Origin: Flavobacterium sp. YO12
GTDB taxonomy: Bacteria; Bacteroidota; Bacteroidia; Flavobacteriales; Flavobacteriaceae
NCBI RefSeq assembly: GCF_004119495.1
Contig: NZ_NRQU01000009.1
Coordinates: 48,309 to 112,308, forward strand
DNA: 64,000 nucleotides
Direction of reading: 5' to 3'
Below, piece after piece: positions 9,401-18,900 of the stretch; within the stretch, counting starts at the first letter, position 1, and each line of letters opens with the position of its first letter. The notes beneath the pieces were generated by a model. It worked only from the letters and a program-made list of their open reading frames with translations, was not told the DNA's origin and ran no database searches. The translations under genes and the position numbers were made by a program.

Positions 9401-9521
9401 ACACTGATGAAACTGATTTACTTCGTAAAGACGCAGATAAAACGGATTTTTTCTCTTTAAAAATATAAAATTCGTGCCAATCTGCGTTTTCGCGATAGCG
9501 AATCAGTTTCATCCGCGTTCC
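9401..9521. repeat. Palindromic intergenic repeat, family 2
   Basis: A second copy of the family seen at 6476. It has CTTCGTAAAGACGCAGATAA on the left and TCGCGATAGCGAATCAG on the right. The two copies flank the GH78 gene on both sides, which could allow recombination between them. Confidence 0.88.
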
Positions 9522-9527
9522 ATAATT

Positions 9528-11390
9528 TTATAACTTTTTAGTAATCAACGATTCGATATTGAATACTGCTTCTGGTATTAATTTTCCGGTTTGAGGCAGG
9601 TCGTCGTAATCGTCTATGTCTGGCGCTGTATCCGGATCTGGTGAATGTCTCTGCTCTCCTGTTCGGAACATGATTCGCTCAAAACCATCTGTTGGCGCAT
9701 AAAATATCTTTGTTGATTCTTTTCCATCGTTTACTTTTATAGTGTACTGACGGTTTTTAGCATCTAATTTAACTGTGATTGTATACGATTTGTTTGCTTC
9801 GTATTTTGTAACCGAACTCAAACGCGCACCATTTTTGACCTTTAATTCTCCATCCGAATCAAAAATCAATCTTACCGATGGCAAACCTTGTTTGTTTTGG
9901 AATTCAATCTGTAATAAACCGTGATTGTTTTGCTCTGGTTTTACTGTGAAAACGGCTTCCATTTTTGACGCAAAAGGAATTACTCTTTCAGCACGAGAGT
10001 AATCAAAATAATCCTGATCTCTTAACGTTAACCATTTTTTACCATCGGCTTTCTTTTCTATTTTGGTTGACGCCCAAGAAAGATCATAGGTATTCCATAA
10101 TTTTAGTTCTTGCCCGTCTGGAAGATTATTGAAAACGTCATTCACATTTTCTGTTACTATCGAAGTAACGGGAACTGGAATCGATGCCACCCAAATATCT
10201 TCTTTGTTCATACTGTAACCCACCCAGATTTTTCCGTCTGGCGGAGTTCCGTTTTTCTCTGTGATTCCACGAACGTATTGCGGGCCAGCCGATTTGTAGT
10301 TTCCACCATAACGCATCGGACTTACTTCTCCGTGAACTAATAATAAATCTTTATAATTCAATCCATCATCACTTGTAGAAATCGCCAAAGGCCAACGATA
10401 TTCTGACGGGTTATAAAGTGTCGCATAACGATTGTCTGACGTTTTTTGTCCCCAGATTTTAGCATTACTGTTTACAAATCCCGGCGCTCTTAACGGCATA
10501 TAATCCCAAGATTTTCCTCCGTCTCTACTGATAGATGTTAAAGCATGTTTCCATAAACCCACTACATTTCCGTTTGGTAAATGGTAATAACTAAACGCTT
10601 TGTATGGTTTCTGTAACGGAATCAATTCGTCGTCACGATCGGCTTCTTCAACCCATTGCTGTAAAACTAAAGGTTCTGATAAAATTTCTTCACAGGCTTT
10701 TTTCAAACCTTTGTCTTTTGATGCGGTATAAAATGGGAATTTTGATTTCGATTTATCCCAAGTTTTATTGTATCTGATGAAATAGATTTCGCCAAAACTT
10801 CCGTCTTTCTTGATTTCACGGATGACACGTCCAATTCCTTTTCCGTCGTTTGGATCGTCTTTTTCATCCATCGCAATTCCGTAATACGCTAACGCAAAAA
10901 GTCGGTTGTCTTTAGACGTATAAAAACCCATTCTCTGGTGCATAATCGCATCCAGATTTTTGGCAACGCCTTCAACTCCTTCTTTCTTCCATCCGTCTGG
11001 AATTCTATAAATAGGGAAAATCACTTCAGGTTTTGTCCACGTTACGCCGTCTTTAGAAGTCATTAATAAAGTCTGGCTTGGCGGAATATGTTCGCCCGAA
11101 GGATCGCTTAAATAATGCAGATAAAAGGTATTGTTCCAATACGCCATCATCGGCTGGTGATTGTATGTCCATCCAAAACCATCTGCTTTTTCGGGATGTT
11201 CACGGCTTGCACGCATGATTTGTGTAGCGTGAACTCCAACTGCTGGACTCAACTGTCCGTGATGGTAATCGATGTTCGAAAGTGTTTTTCCAACATAACG
11301 AACAGTATCGTTTTGTGCATTTACAGCGGTACAAGCCAAAATAATTGTGGCTGTGATGATGTTGGTTTTTATGTTTTGGAAAGCAATCAT
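9528..11390 (-). CDS. Secreted sialidase-like (Asp-box) beta-propeller protein
   Basis: The 620-residue protein has a signal peptide (MIAFQNIKTNIITATIILACTAVNAQ). Residues about 30-425 look like a six- or seven-bladed propeller with recognisable Asp boxes: TSKDGVTWTKP near 115, SRDGGKSWDYM near 287 and a degenerate STSDDGLNYKDL near 341. Residues about 430-620 form a beta-sandwich of the laminin-G/concanavalin type, ending in an acidic stretch (SPDPDTAPDIDDYDDLPQ). The family is not named with certainty; sialidase clan GH33, or rhamnose-glucuronate-cleaving propellers such as GH145/PL27, are candidates. In a pectin locus it may remove a terminal acidic sugar. It lies between GH43 and GH78 genes. 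Confidence 0.6.
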   Translation of the reverse strand: MIAFQNIKTNIITATIILACTAVNAQNDTVRYVGKTLSNIDYHHGQLSPAVGVHATQIMRASREHPEKADGFGWTYNHQPMMAYWNNTFYLHYLSDPSGEHIPPSQTLLMTSKDGVTWTKPEVIFPIYRIPDGWKKEGVEGVAKNLDAIMHQRMGFYTSKDNRLFALAYYGIAMDEKDDPNDGKGIGRVIREIKKDGSFGEIYFIRYNKTWDKSKSKFPFYTASKDKGLKKACEEILSEPLVLQQWVEEADRDDELIPLQKPYKAFSYYHLPNGNVVGLWKHALTSISRDGGKSWDYMPLRAPGFVNSNAKIWGQKTSDNRYATLYNPSEYRWPLAISTSDDGLNYKDLLLVHGEVSPMRYGGNYKSAGPQYVRGITEKNGTPPDGKIWVGYSMNKEDIWVASIPVPVTSIVTENVNDVFNNLPDGQELKLWNTYDLSWASTKIEKKADGKKWLTLRDQDYFDYSRAERVIPFASKMEAVFTVKPEQNNHGLLQIEFQNKQGLPSVRLIFDSDGELKVKNGARLSSVTKYEANKSYTITVKLDAKNRQYTIKVNDGKESTKIFYAPTDGFERIMFRTGEQRHSPDPDTAPDIDDYDDLPQTGKLIPEAVFNIESLITKKL

Positions 11391-11414
11391 TTTATTTATT
11401 TTTTAACTCCTAAT

Positions 11415-11449
11415 TAAACCCGACAGGTTTTAAAAACCTGTCGGGTTTA
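11415..11449. repeat. Short perfect palindrome, family 4
   Basis: The motif AAACCCGACAGGTTTT pairs with AAAACCTGTCGGGTTT across almost no loop. Related copies are at 14182, 19249, 37807 and 42961. In the minus-strand transcript it would form a strong hairpin just before the propeller gene. There is no T-run of the kind expected for a classical terminator. Confidence 0.88.
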
Positions 11450-11466
11450 CGTTGAGAATAAACTCT

Positions 11467-12384
11467 TTATTTTCTATCAATTAATCCTTTTAAAACATCA
11501 TCAGAGATTGTTGTAATCGTTCCGTGTTTGTGTCCTTCGGGAAGGCTTATTTTGGAGGATACATCTTCAAAATGAACAAAATCTGTTGTGCTTAACGCTT
11601 TATAATTTTTTGAACCGTAATTGTCATAATACAACAGCCAGTTTTTATCGACTTTCACTACTGTTGGACCTTCTGATAAATACTCGGTTAAAGGCTCTGA
11701 ACTTTTTTGAAACGGACCTAAAGGCGATTTCCCGAAAGCTACTTTTATATTTCGCATGGGTCTTGTATTGTCTTTCAAAACCAAAACATAATCTTTCTTT
11801 CCTTTTTTGACGATTACGCAATCGATTACGCTGAAACCTGGATCGTAATATAATTTTGTATCTGAAAACGTTTTGAAATCCTTAGTCGTTACATAATACA
11901 TTCTGTGGTTGTTTTTCTCTTCTTCCACTCCTTTTTCAAATCGGAACGGAATTGTAGATGCCCAGATAATGATGTATTCTTTTTTTACATCATCATAAAA
12001 AATTTCCGGAGCCCAAACATTTACCACTTCTGGCTCATTTTTCATGACAGGAATATATTGCTGTTCTGACCAATGAATCAGGTCTTTTGAACTGGCGTAA
12101 CCAAAACCGTTTCCGCCTTTCCAATCGGTTGTCCAAACCATGTGATACGTTCCATCTGCTCCTTTTGTGATTGACGGGTCGCGCATGATTTTACTGGCTC
12201 CAATTTCGGGTTTTAAAAATGAGCCTTCTAATCCTTTCCAATTGTATCCGTCTTCGCTATACGCCAAATACAAACCTTCTGTTGCCGGTTCCCTAAACGA
12301 CGTAAAAAGATATAGATCTTTCTTTTTCTGCGAATAACTAATCGCAAAAAGGGAAAGGGTTACTAAAATGAATATTTTTTTCAT
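11467..12384 (-). CDS. GH43 family glycosidase
   Basis: I place the start at ATG 12384 (MKKIFILVTLSLFAISYSQ) because a signal peptide begins there. An upstream in-frame ATG at 12420 would add twelve residues without a role. The 305-residue protein is a single five-bladed propeller with the three GH43 catalytic acids in order: base Asp in IMRDPSIT near residue 67, pKa-modulating Asp in FSVIDCVIV near 186, and acid Glu in YLSEGPTVV near 237. Also visible is VWAPEIFYD. GH43 enzymes cleave alpha-L-arabinofuranose, beta-xylose or galactose, and in pectin they usually trim arabinan or galactan. The subfamily is not assigned. It sits between GH28 and the Asp-box propeller in the SusC operon. Confidence 0.88.
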   Translation of the reverse strand: MKKIFILVTLSLFAISYSQKKKDLYLFTSFREPATEGLYLAYSEDGYNWKGLEGSFLKPEIGASKIMRDPSITKGADGTYHMVWTTDWKGGNGFGYASSKDLIHWSEQQYIPVMKNEPEVVNVWAPEIFYDDVKKEYIIIWASTIPFRFEKGVEEEKNNHRMYYVTTKDFKTFSDTKLYYDPGFSVIDCVIVKKGKKDYVLVLKDNTRPMRNIKVAFGKSPLGPFQKSSEPLTEYLSEGPTVVKVDKNWLLYYDNYGSKNYKALSTTDFVHFEDVSSKISLPEGHKHGTITTISDDVLKGLIDRK

Positions 12385-12396
12385 GATATAAAATTG

Positions 12397-12455
12397 AACA
12401 CTAATTTCACGAATTATCACAAATTAAATTGGTGTAAATTCGTGAAATCTGTGTT
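12397..12455. repeat. Short palindrome, family 3
   Basis: ACTAATTTCACGAATT pairs with AATTCGTGAAATCTGTGT. It is a compact member of the 'gccacgaatt' family and occupies the gap between the GH28 and GH43 genes. Confidence 0.8.
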
Positions 12456-12463
12456 ATTATAAT

Positions 12464-14032
12464 CTATTCTGTAATTGCTTTTTTATTTAAATCTTTTCCT
12501 TTTTTTATCGCTGTTGTTACATTGTTAAACACATTGTTTTTCAGGAAAACATTTTTAGTGTCTTTCCCATCAGCTTCGATAAAAATATCGGTTGGATTGA
12601 ATGGAAAATTATTGTTGATCAAAGCATTCGAAACATTATCTAATTTAATAACCGGAACTCCTTTTATGGCTGTTGAAGATCCAACGTTGTCTAAAATCAC
12701 ATTTTTTGAATCTGATATTTTGAACGACGAACCTACAGTTGCGTTTACTTTTACATCATGAAATTCAACATCTGATGCTGTACTTACCGTAAAACCTTCT
12801 TTTCCGTCCATATTGATGTTGGAGAAAGTGATGTTTTGAATCGGCATTTCGGTAATTCCCAGAATTTGTCCGGCTTTGTTTACGTTTGAAGCCGTAATAT
12901 TGCTCATGTGAATGTTTCTGAAAATTGGCGTTTTTTCGGTTACAGGTTCAACTTGTGTTCCTTTATCATAAAAAAGGCTCAACACGATGGCTTCTTCTTT
13001 GATGTTTTTCATGACAATATTATCGACACGAATATCTTCTACCACTCCCCCTCTTCCGCGAGCCGATTTGATACGGATTCCGCGATCTGTTCCATCGAAA
13101 ACACAGTTGGATATCGTGATCTTTTTGATTCCGCCAGACATTTCGCTTCCGATAACCACTCCGCCGTGACCGCTTAACATGGTGCAGTTTGTGATGGTTA
13201 CATTTTCTGTAGCTTTTCCGTATTTACGTCCGTCGCCGTCTCTTCCTGATTTAATCGTGATACAATCGTCTCCAACGCTGATATGGCAGTTTGAAATGTG
13301 AACATTGGTACAAGAAGAAGGATTGATTCCATCTGTATTTGGCGAATGCGGATTGAAAATCGAGATTCCGGTAACGTTTACATTATCACAGAATTCCGGG
13401 TTGATTGTCCAGAAAGGCGAGTTTTTAAAAGTTACGCCTTCAATTAAAATATTTTTGCAATTGTAAGCTTGGAAAAAAGATGGTCTGAAAAACTTTTTAT
13501 CAACTGTTCTTTTATAATACGGTTCTGTGTAAAGTCCTTTATTTTGCTCTTCCCACATCGTTTGGTATTTTGTTGGAGGCAATGGTTCTTTGGCAGTTTC
13601 GATTCTGTAAACTTCATTCCACCATGCTTTTCCTTGTCCGTCGATTATTCCTCTTCCTGTTATGGTGATATTTTCAACATCTTTGGCGTAAAATAAAGGT
13701 TGGAAACTTTTCATTACAATTCCTTCGTAACGCATTTCTACGTAAGGCAGAAAATCATCGAAGTTCTCTGAAAACTTTAAAAGTGCTCCAGAATCTAAGT
13801 GAATCGTGATGTTGCTTTTTAGTGTTAAAGCTCCTGTTAAGTATTCTCCAGCAGGAAAAAAGATGGTTCCTCCGCCATTTTTAGATGCTTTTTCGATAGC
13901 ATTCTGAATGGCTTGTGTACATTTTATTCCTTTGTTGTTTCCGCCTTCTTTTAGGATGTTAAGCCAGCCGTCTTGTGCGAAAGTGGTGTTTAATCCGGTT
14001 ATGAAGCAGAGTATTATCAGTATGTTTTTCAT
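12464..14032 (-). CDS. GH28 polygalacturonase-family hydrolase
   Basis: The chosen start is ATG 14032 (MKNILIILCFITGLNTTFAQ), which opens the signal peptide. The longer frame to 14089 only translates an intergenic repeat. The 522-residue beta-helix carries all GH28 signatures: NTDGINPSSC near residue 230, SVGDDCITIKSG near 254, SGHGGVVIGSEMSGG near 288 and RIKSARGRGG near 318. These include the three catalytic Asp and the essential His. The enzyme inverts alpha-1,4-galacturonic acid linkages, either in homogalacturonan or at galacturonate next to rhamnose. Exo or endo action cannot be decided here. The protein is 31% identical-looking in motif order to the plus-strand GH28 at 60815 only by eye; no alignment was run, so treat them simply as same-family paralogues. 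Confidence 0.94.
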   Translation of the reverse strand: MKNILIILCFITGLNTTFAQDGWLNILKEGGNNKGIKCTQAIQNAIEKASKNGGGTIFFPAGEYLTGALTLKSNITIHLDSGALLKFSENFDDFLPYVEMRYEGIVMKSFQPLFYAKDVENITITGRGIIDGQGKAWWNEVYRIETAKEPLPPTKYQTMWEEQNKGLYTEPYYKRTVDKKFFRPSFFQAYNCKNILIEGVTFKNSPFWTINPEFCDNVNVTGISIFNPHSPNTDGINPSSCTNVHISNCHISVGDDCITIKSGRDGDGRKYGKATENVTITNCTMLSGHGGVVIGSEMSGGIKKITISNCVFDGTDRGIRIKSARGRGGVVEDIRVDNIVMKNIKEEAIVLSLFYDKGTQVEPVTEKTPIFRNIHMSNITASNVNKAGQILGITEMPIQNITFSNINMDGKEGFTVSTASDVEFHDVKVNATVGSSFKISDSKNVILDNVGSSTAIKGVPVIKLDNVSNALINNNFPFNPTDIFIEADGKDTKNVFLKNNVFNNVTTAIKKGKDLNKKAITE

Positions 14033-14060
14033 AGTTGTATTTTTTGGATAATCGTACCTT

Positions 14061-14164
14061 TTGTCATTCCGAGGAACGAGGAATCTCACTAGAATTCCGT
14101 AAAGTAATTCGTCAATCTTTGTCGAGTTTCTTATGTGATTTCTCCTTTCAGTCGAAATGACAAG
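14061..14164. repeat. Palindromic intergenic repeat, family 1
   Basis: It begins TTGTCATTCCGAGGAACGAG and ends CCTTTCAGTCGAAATGACAA. It lies just upstream of the GH28 start and explains the false 19-codon extension of that reading frame. Confidence 0.9.
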
Positions 14165-14181
14165 ATTGTGGCTATTTTGAT

Positions 14182-14215
14182 TAAACCTGACAGGTTTTAA
14201 AAACCTGTCAGGTTT
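14182..14215. repeat. Short perfect palindrome, family 4
   Basis: AAACCTGACAGGTTTT pairs with AAAACCTGTCAGGTTT. It sits directly behind the stop of the GH140-like gene and next to the family 1 repeat. Confidence 0.88.
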
Positions 14216-14228
14216 CTAAACTCTTATC

Positions 14229-15632
14229 TTACTTTGACTTCAAAATCAAAACCCAGTCATTACCATCTTCTTTTTTACCAGCTGGTTGAAAATTCTGAGT
14301 TCCTTTGTTATCAAATGTTCCGATTTTTGTTTTCTTGCCATTTCTTGGATTGTACCAAGTCGCTTCGAATTTATCGCCAGCAATTTTTCCTAGTTTTACT
14401 TCTATTATTCTTCCATTATATGTGTAAAGTAAAGCGTATTTTTCTCCTCTTATAGCTGGAATATAATCGTACTTTTCTCCTTGATTGGCCACTAAAGAAA
14501 CATCTGGAACTCCTTCTAAAAATGGCACTTCTTCCATTAATTTCTTAATAAAAACCATTTGTTTTGCTCCAGGAGCATTGATGGCTGATGTCCATAATTC
14601 TTTGTTTCCGTACGCTTGGTTATCGCCTTTTCTGAACATTTGCATTACAGCGTTGTGTCCGTATGTGTAACCTGCTGCACCTGATAAAACCGACCAATAT
14701 CCGTAACGGCGTACGTCGCTGTCTTTCCATTTTGGTTGCAAAGTATCATGTAAACCATGTGGAATTCCTTCATAAGAAGGTTCTCCGTCAAGCGTTGGCT
14801 TGGTTGGTTTTAATTCGAAATCTCTTAAAACAAATTTGTAATTGTCTTCTTTGAAATTTGTTTTTACTGAATCTTGATCATATCTTCTGTGTCCCGATTG
14901 GAACATATTAAAATCTAACCATTTTTCGTTATGATAATTCTCTGAAGAATCAGTTCTTCCGAAAGGGTGAAAAGTCACTAATTGGTTTGGATTATTCGTT
15001 TTTAAAGTATTTCCGATGGCATTCCAAATATCCATAAACTCATTTCCATGAGTATCACCTCCGTTTAACCAAATTATGTTGGTTCTATTTTTGTACCTAT
15101 CAGCTAAGAATTTAGCATAAACAATTGCTTGTTCTTTGCTTACTTTATTTCCTTTCGAAACGTTTGTTCCCCATACTGGAACCATTGCCAAGTAAATTCC
15201 GTTTTTCTGAGCTACGTCTAAAGTGTAATCTACGTGATCCCAATAATCGTATTCTTGCTTATTATTAAAGTTGTTTCCAGCTGTTGTTAAAGGTTTTGAA
15301 ACATCCTCATTAATTAAAGCGGCATCGCCATAAACGTTAACGGCATTTATATTATGCAAAACCATCACCTGAACAACGTTGAATCCTTTTGCTTTTCTGT
15401 CTTTAAAATATTGATCAATTCCAGCTCTATCCAATTTACCGAATGCCAGCCAGCCTGTGTCGCCCAACCAGAAAAATGGTTTTTCGTTTTCGGTAACAAA
15501 ATAATGCTGATTTTTAGATACTTTGATTTCAGGTAGAGATGCTTTTGTTTTGGCAGATTGCGAAAATCCGCTTTGTGCTGTTAACAGAAAGCCTATACTA
15601 AGAGCGTATAAAGATTTAATTTTCAGATTCAT
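14229..15632 (-). CDS. GH140-like apiosidase (DUF4038 family)
   Basis: The 467-residue protein has a signal peptide ending near QSGFSQ, a TIM-barrel of the DUF4038/apiosidase-like type, and a C-terminal beta domain of the 'putative collagen-binding' type (residues about 375-467, KYDYIPAIRGEKYALLYTYN). Family features are HYFVTENEKPFFWLGDTGW near 42-60, GFNVVQVMVL near 84, IIWLNGGDTHGNEFMDIW near 186-203 and TLDGEPSYEG near 282. The characterised member in Bacteroides thetaiotaomicron cleaves the apiose link between RG-II side chains and the backbone. The presence here is one of the better hints for RG-II. DUF4038 proteins are diverse, so the exact substrate is inferred. Confidence 0.8.
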   Translation of the reverse strand: MNLKIKSLYALSIGFLLTAQSGFSQSAKTKASLPEIKVSKNQHYFVTENEKPFFWLGDTGWLAFGKLDRAGIDQYFKDRKAKGFNVVQVMVLHNINAVNVYGDAALINEDVSKPLTTAGNNFNNKQEYDYWDHVDYTLDVAQKNGIYLAMVPVWGTNVSKGNKVSKEQAIVYAKFLADRYKNRTNIIWLNGGDTHGNEFMDIWNAIGNTLKTNNPNQLVTFHPFGRTDSSENYHNEKWLDFNMFQSGHRRYDQDSVKTNFKEDNYKFVLRDFELKPTKPTLDGEPSYEGIPHGLHDTLQPKWKDSDVRRYGYWSVLSGAAGYTYGHNAVMQMFRKGDNQAYGNKELWTSAINAPGAKQMVFIKKLMEEVPFLEGVPDVSLVANQGEKYDYIPAIRGEKYALLYTYNGRIIEVKLGKIAGDKFEATWYNPRNGKKTKIGTFDNKGTQNFQPAGKKEDGNDWVLILKSK

Positions 15633-15671
15633 TTTGGTTTGTTTTTGAATTTATGTTTTTTAAGTTTGTTT

Positions 15672-15887
15672 GCCACGAATTGCGCTAATTTTCACTAATT
15701 TCTATTCTGCTTGTGTTTATTGTTTCACGCAGATCTTGGCAGATTTTCGCAGATCAAAATTTAAAAAATCTGTTGAATCTGCTTTTATCTTTTTAAAATC
15801 TGCGTGAAAAATTTACTCTCGCAGATCTTTCAGATTGAGCAGATTTAATTCAAAATTAAATTCTTGCTAATTCGTGCAATTCGTGGC
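15672..15887. repeat. Nested palindrome, family 3
   Basis: This fills most of the 316-bp gap between genes. The outer arms are GCCACGAATTGCGCTAATTT and a complement ending at 15887. The inner arms are TTTCACGCAGAT near 15724 and ATCTGCGTGAAA near 15800. A further GCAGAT-rich segment lies between. No gene is seen in the gap apart from the frameshifted tail of the next gene (15899-15948). Confidence 0.88.
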
Positions 15888-15948
15888 TAACCCTTCTTTT
15901 ACTTTTTCACTACAAAAAGCACTTTTTCTTTTATTTCAGCTTGTGGGA

Positions 15949-18900
15949 TTACCATTTGTTTTCCTCCGCTGATGTTTGTTTTTTTGTTGTATTTCCTGTC
16001 GTTGCATTGATTGCAAATACTTCAAATGTTCCTTTTTCGTTTGATAAATCGATTGTGATATCCTGATCGTTTTTCAAGTAAAAAAGATAACTTTTTCCTT
16101 TGTTTTCTAACTTCCAAAGATTGTCTGAAAACGTATTTCCGTCAACTAATTTCATTTCGCTTAAAGCGGCATAAAACTGAGGCAGTTCGATTTTCGGAAT
16201 ATTTGGCAATGAAGCTCCAGCCATTAATGCTGGCCATCCGAATCTTGACGAACCGTCTGTTGAATATAAAATTACTTTTTCAGGATATTTTTCTCGGTAT
16301 TCACGAACGGCGCGATATACCTGATTGTCGGTTTCTTTTCCGGTTTTTAGTTTTCTGGCGTGTTGTCTTGGTGCTAAATTTACGCCTCCCTGCGGTGCAT
16401 AAGCTGAACCGTCTTCTTTGTAATACCAATAACGAATATCGATTACATCAACGGTTTTTACTCTTTTGGCGTCATTTAAAATAGCATCCTGAACATCTTT
16501 TGTGGCACTTAAACCAATTAAGCCTTTTTTACCTGTTTGGTCTTTCCATTTTTGGGCTTGGTCTAACCAGAATTCCATAAAATGTAACGGACCTGTATAT
16601 TCGGCACTTGTTAACTGAATTACATTGCTGTTTTCCTGAAAGTTTTCAAATGATTTTCTAATAAACCCTTCGTGTAATTTTCTTCTTTGAGCATTCGTAA
16701 TATCGTAAAACTGCTCCGCCATGAAAATGCGTTTGTCTCCTGCATAAGGCGGTGGTTCCGGAAAACCTGTGCTGTTTATGTTGTTTGCAGAACGCCAAGG
16801 TGAACTTGCCCAGTGTGCTCCCGCTTCTAAAATATTGTGCTGAAAATATTGCTGATTGATCAACATTTGTCCCTTTGGTTCTGCTAATGTTGCAAACTGC
16901 GCTAAACGGTTCCAATACCAATCGTTGAATTTTGTTAAATCATATTTACTCAAGTGATCCCAAGCAAAATCTTTTCCGCTTCTGGCAAAAGGTTGTTCGT
17001 AAAACGGAGGCCAAACATCATCATCAATTCTGCGTACGCGTTCGTGATCATCCATTCTTCTATCATACCATAATCCGTAATTGTGTTCTAAGGCAACAAT
17101 ATTGTTTTTAGTTAAATAATCAACTGTTTCCTGCACTTTATCAGTCAATCCGTTTCCTGTTCTTCCTGGAACAAAACGTGTTAAATGTGGTGTCGATTTA
17201 TTTACGAAATCATCGGTTAAATCGCCTCTCCACCATGCTACATTGGTTTGTTTTCCAGCAATTACTTTTCCTTCAAAAGTTAACCACCCATTTTCTGTTG
17301 TTACTTTTGAAGTAGATTTTTCTGTTTTATTTGAAGCAACTTTTAAATCATTTGCATTTTTTAAACCTTTACTGTCTGTATTTATTGGATTTGCTTTTGA
17401 AGCTTCTTCAATCCATTCCTGCAAACTTTTTGCTGTTGTTGCCGAGTTTTTAGTCAGTTCTTCTGCCACTTCAATTGTTGGGCTTGAAGAAGGTTCTGAA
17501 CCTAAATCGTAGATAAATGGCTGCACTGGAAGTTTTCCTAATCTAGCTTCTAATTGCGTATAAAATAAACTTCTTGGATTAATGTGGCCGTTTACGTCTT
17601 TCCAGTGTCCGTTGCCTCCAAATTGTCCCCAAACTCCAAAAGCCCAGTTTTGTGCTGTTGGCGGACTATAACATTCTACTTTTGATGCCGACGATTCCCA
17701 TATTACAGAATTGGCTGCTGTCCATCCTGCGCCTCTTCCTCCTTGTTCTCGGTTATTATAACTTAACGCTTTTCCGTCGATATTGGCAATATCGAATAAA
17801 ACTCCTGTTGCCCAGCTTCCGATTGCACCGCTGTTTTCGAATGGTAAATGTGATTCGCATTGAACGAAAGCATTTGGACCTGTTGTCCCGAATCCGCCAA
17901 CGGCAAAATCATGATATCCAAATTCTGAATAACAACGCTGAAATAAAGTCTGCTGACCTTCGGTATAAAAAGTATGTCTTCTAAATGAAGCGATTTCAGA
18001 AATTGGTTCTGTGGCAATACAATCTTCAACCGTAATTTGCTGACTTGTTTTTAAAATCGTAACAGCTCCTCCTGCAAAGTGTTTGAAATTAACTTGTTTT
18101 ACCCAAGCATTTCTGGTATTTTCAATACTGATTGCCTGCCAACGGTGTTCTTCGTCTTTTAAATTTGAAGGATTAAAAGTTGATTTTATTAAGATATTTT
18201 CAATTCCGTTATTTTCAATTCTTCCTTGCCAAGAATATACAGTGACTTTTGAAGTTCCGAAAACATCATCCAAAGACATTGTAATTGGAGCGTTGATGGT
18301 TACTTCGTTTCCGTTTATTTTGTTTACAACTCTATTCCATGTTGTAATCCAGTCGCCTTTTTTCCATCCAATCCAGGAAGTTTCTCCACCGAAATCCTGC
18401 ATGTTTACTTCTTTAATAAAGTTATCCGTTAAAGGTTTGCTGATTTCGATTTCGTCTCCCACTTTTAATTTTGAAGTGTTTTTTAATTGGATTTTCTGAG
18501 TTCCAAGTGGTGTATAAGCGTTTGCAAATTCAAATGAATCTTTATACACTTTATCGTTTACACCTAAAATTCTAATTAAAGCTTCTCTTTCTAATCCAGT
18601 TCCTAAAAGTATTGTTCCGTTTTCCGAATTGCCACTTCCTCTTAAAACTACTCCAGATTTTCTGATGTATACTGTTCCGCTGATTTTGAAAGTTCCTTTG
18701 TCTAACAAAACTGCTCCTCTAAAACCCGATTTGTCTGGCTTTAATGAACTTACATAATCAATCGCATTTTGGATTTTTTGAGTTGCATCTTCTTCTTGGT
18801 TGGAAACAAAAATCTTGTTTTCCAGATTTGGAATGGCAACTTCAGCGTTTTTATATCCTGCAAAAGAAAAATCTGGGATTTGATTTCCTTGATTATCTGT

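Noticed and set aside
14033..14089. Upstream extension of the GH28 reading frame ([19 protein letters not shown])
   Set aside because: It translates a family 1 repeat, while a proper signal peptide starts at ATG 14032.
17763..18029. Opposite-phase frames inside large genes, such as 88 codons within the beta-helix fusion gene
   Set aside because: They lie inside longer coding frames with clear protein families and show no initiation signals of their own.
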